This document shows, in pieces, positions 63,621 through 64,000 of a DNA stretch of 64,000 nt. The position numbers were made by a program, and so were the translations under genes. Every line of letters begins with the position of its first letter. Position 1 is the first letter of the stretch. The stretch comes from Rhodeus uyekii (lineage: Eukaryota > Chordata > Actinopteri > Cypriniformes > Acheilognathidae): assembly GCA_037043235.1 (NCBI GenBank), contig JAWRVZ010000052.1:1735001-1799000 (forward strand). Direction: 5' to 3'. Below the pieces are notes generated by a model. It did not search any database. It was not told the DNA's origin and saw only the letters and a list, made by a program, of their open reading frames with translations.

Positions 63621-64000
63621 AAATCATGCAAGGTCATCAACAGTACAGAGTGTTTATTAGTGTATTTTACTAACTTTAACTTAATCTCAAGTCTGACTTT
63701 TTGCTTCATTAGTTCTTGCAATTCTATTTCATTAACTTCTTCTTCTTTTTTTTGCAGATGGAGTGTATCAGGAACAATATCAGCAGCAATTTCCTGATAC
63801 TCTGATTCAAGCCAGAAGTCATACTAAGATCAGAACATTCAAAATATTTAATCCAGTTCTGTCCGGTTGAAGATCAAAATCATCACACCGGTATAAAGAG
63901 GGGTTTTGTTAAGCATCTGTGCGGAAGGCTGTTTATGAGGCCTTCACAGTGGAGTGTCTAGAAGAGTTACGTCAGACTGATGTCATGGGGTCTCGCTTGG
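63621..64000. other. unassigned stretch to window end
   Basis: A pyrimidine-rich run ending TTTTTTGCAG at 63746-63758 looks like a 3' splice site, but no exon-like protein was recognised after it. Confidence 0.35.

Noticed and set aside
63746..63758. Pyrimidine tract with CAG as a splice acceptor of a host gene
   Set aside because: The following sequence shows no recognisable coding frame before the window end.

Overview
The window looks like intergenic DNA from a teleost fish, most likely a cyprinid. I infer this from the repeat community: L2-type LINEs with an esterase-like ORF1, sushi/Tf1-like chromoviral Ty3/gypsy elements, DIRS tyrosine-recombinase retrotransposons, Harbinger, hAT and pogo-like DNA transposons, and short tandem LINE tails such as (CTTGA)n. 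I found no convincing exon of a host gene. Nearly everything recognisable is a transposable element, and much of it is nested.

Layout. 964-8697: a decayed gypsy copy (copy A), split by a minus-strand solo LTR (1209-6942, TSD TATG). That LTR is itself split by a 5 kb minus-strand L2-like LINE (about 1769-6715). A hAT MITE (7787-7965) sits in the integrase region. 9399-9978 and 10586-11199: LTR-element remains. About 12095-16790: a DIRS relic split by a Maui/L2-like LINE, itself holding a hAT MITE. 17835-23055: a structurally complete but frame-broken DIRS element with inverted termini and an internal complementary region. 24.5-28.2 kb: MITEs, a solo LTR and LINE tails. 28908-31013: a 2.1 kb non-autonomous LTR retrotransposon with TSD ACGGT, a gag-like ORF and a proline-rich repeat ORF. 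31.2-38.1 kb: LINE tails, a hAT MITE, two solo LTRs with TSDs and a pogo-like TIR element. 38.1-42.8 kb: a plus-strand LINE, an L2 fragment and a DIRS relic.

43.1-54.4 kb is the best-preserved nest. A Harbinger transposon (transposase on +, Myb-like protein on -) is cut by a full-length L2 LINE (43537-48491, TSD GACTGCA). A few dozen bases further on it is cut again by a complete chromoviral gypsy element (48569-53644, TSD AAATG). The three transposase pieces read on from one another across both insertions. From 55.7 kb to the end lie a LINE holding a MITE with a tRNA-Ser-like insert, an Ac-type hAT relic, another DIRS relic, a solo LTR (TSD CCTAT), a 3' LTR and a second Harbinger-like relic.

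How the parts work. The gypsy element encodes Gag with a zinc knuckle, protease, RT, RNase H, integrase and a chromodomain. An 11-nt stretch just after its 5' LTR is exactly complementary to an 11-nt stretch lying about 30 bp after a TATA box in the LTR. This is the self-priming layout known from Tf1 and sushi. The non-autonomous element at 28908 shows the same layout with a different 9-nt pair. I see no new defence system or other new cellular system. The most original material is the fine structure and order of the nested insertions, and the non-autonomous proline-rich LTR family.
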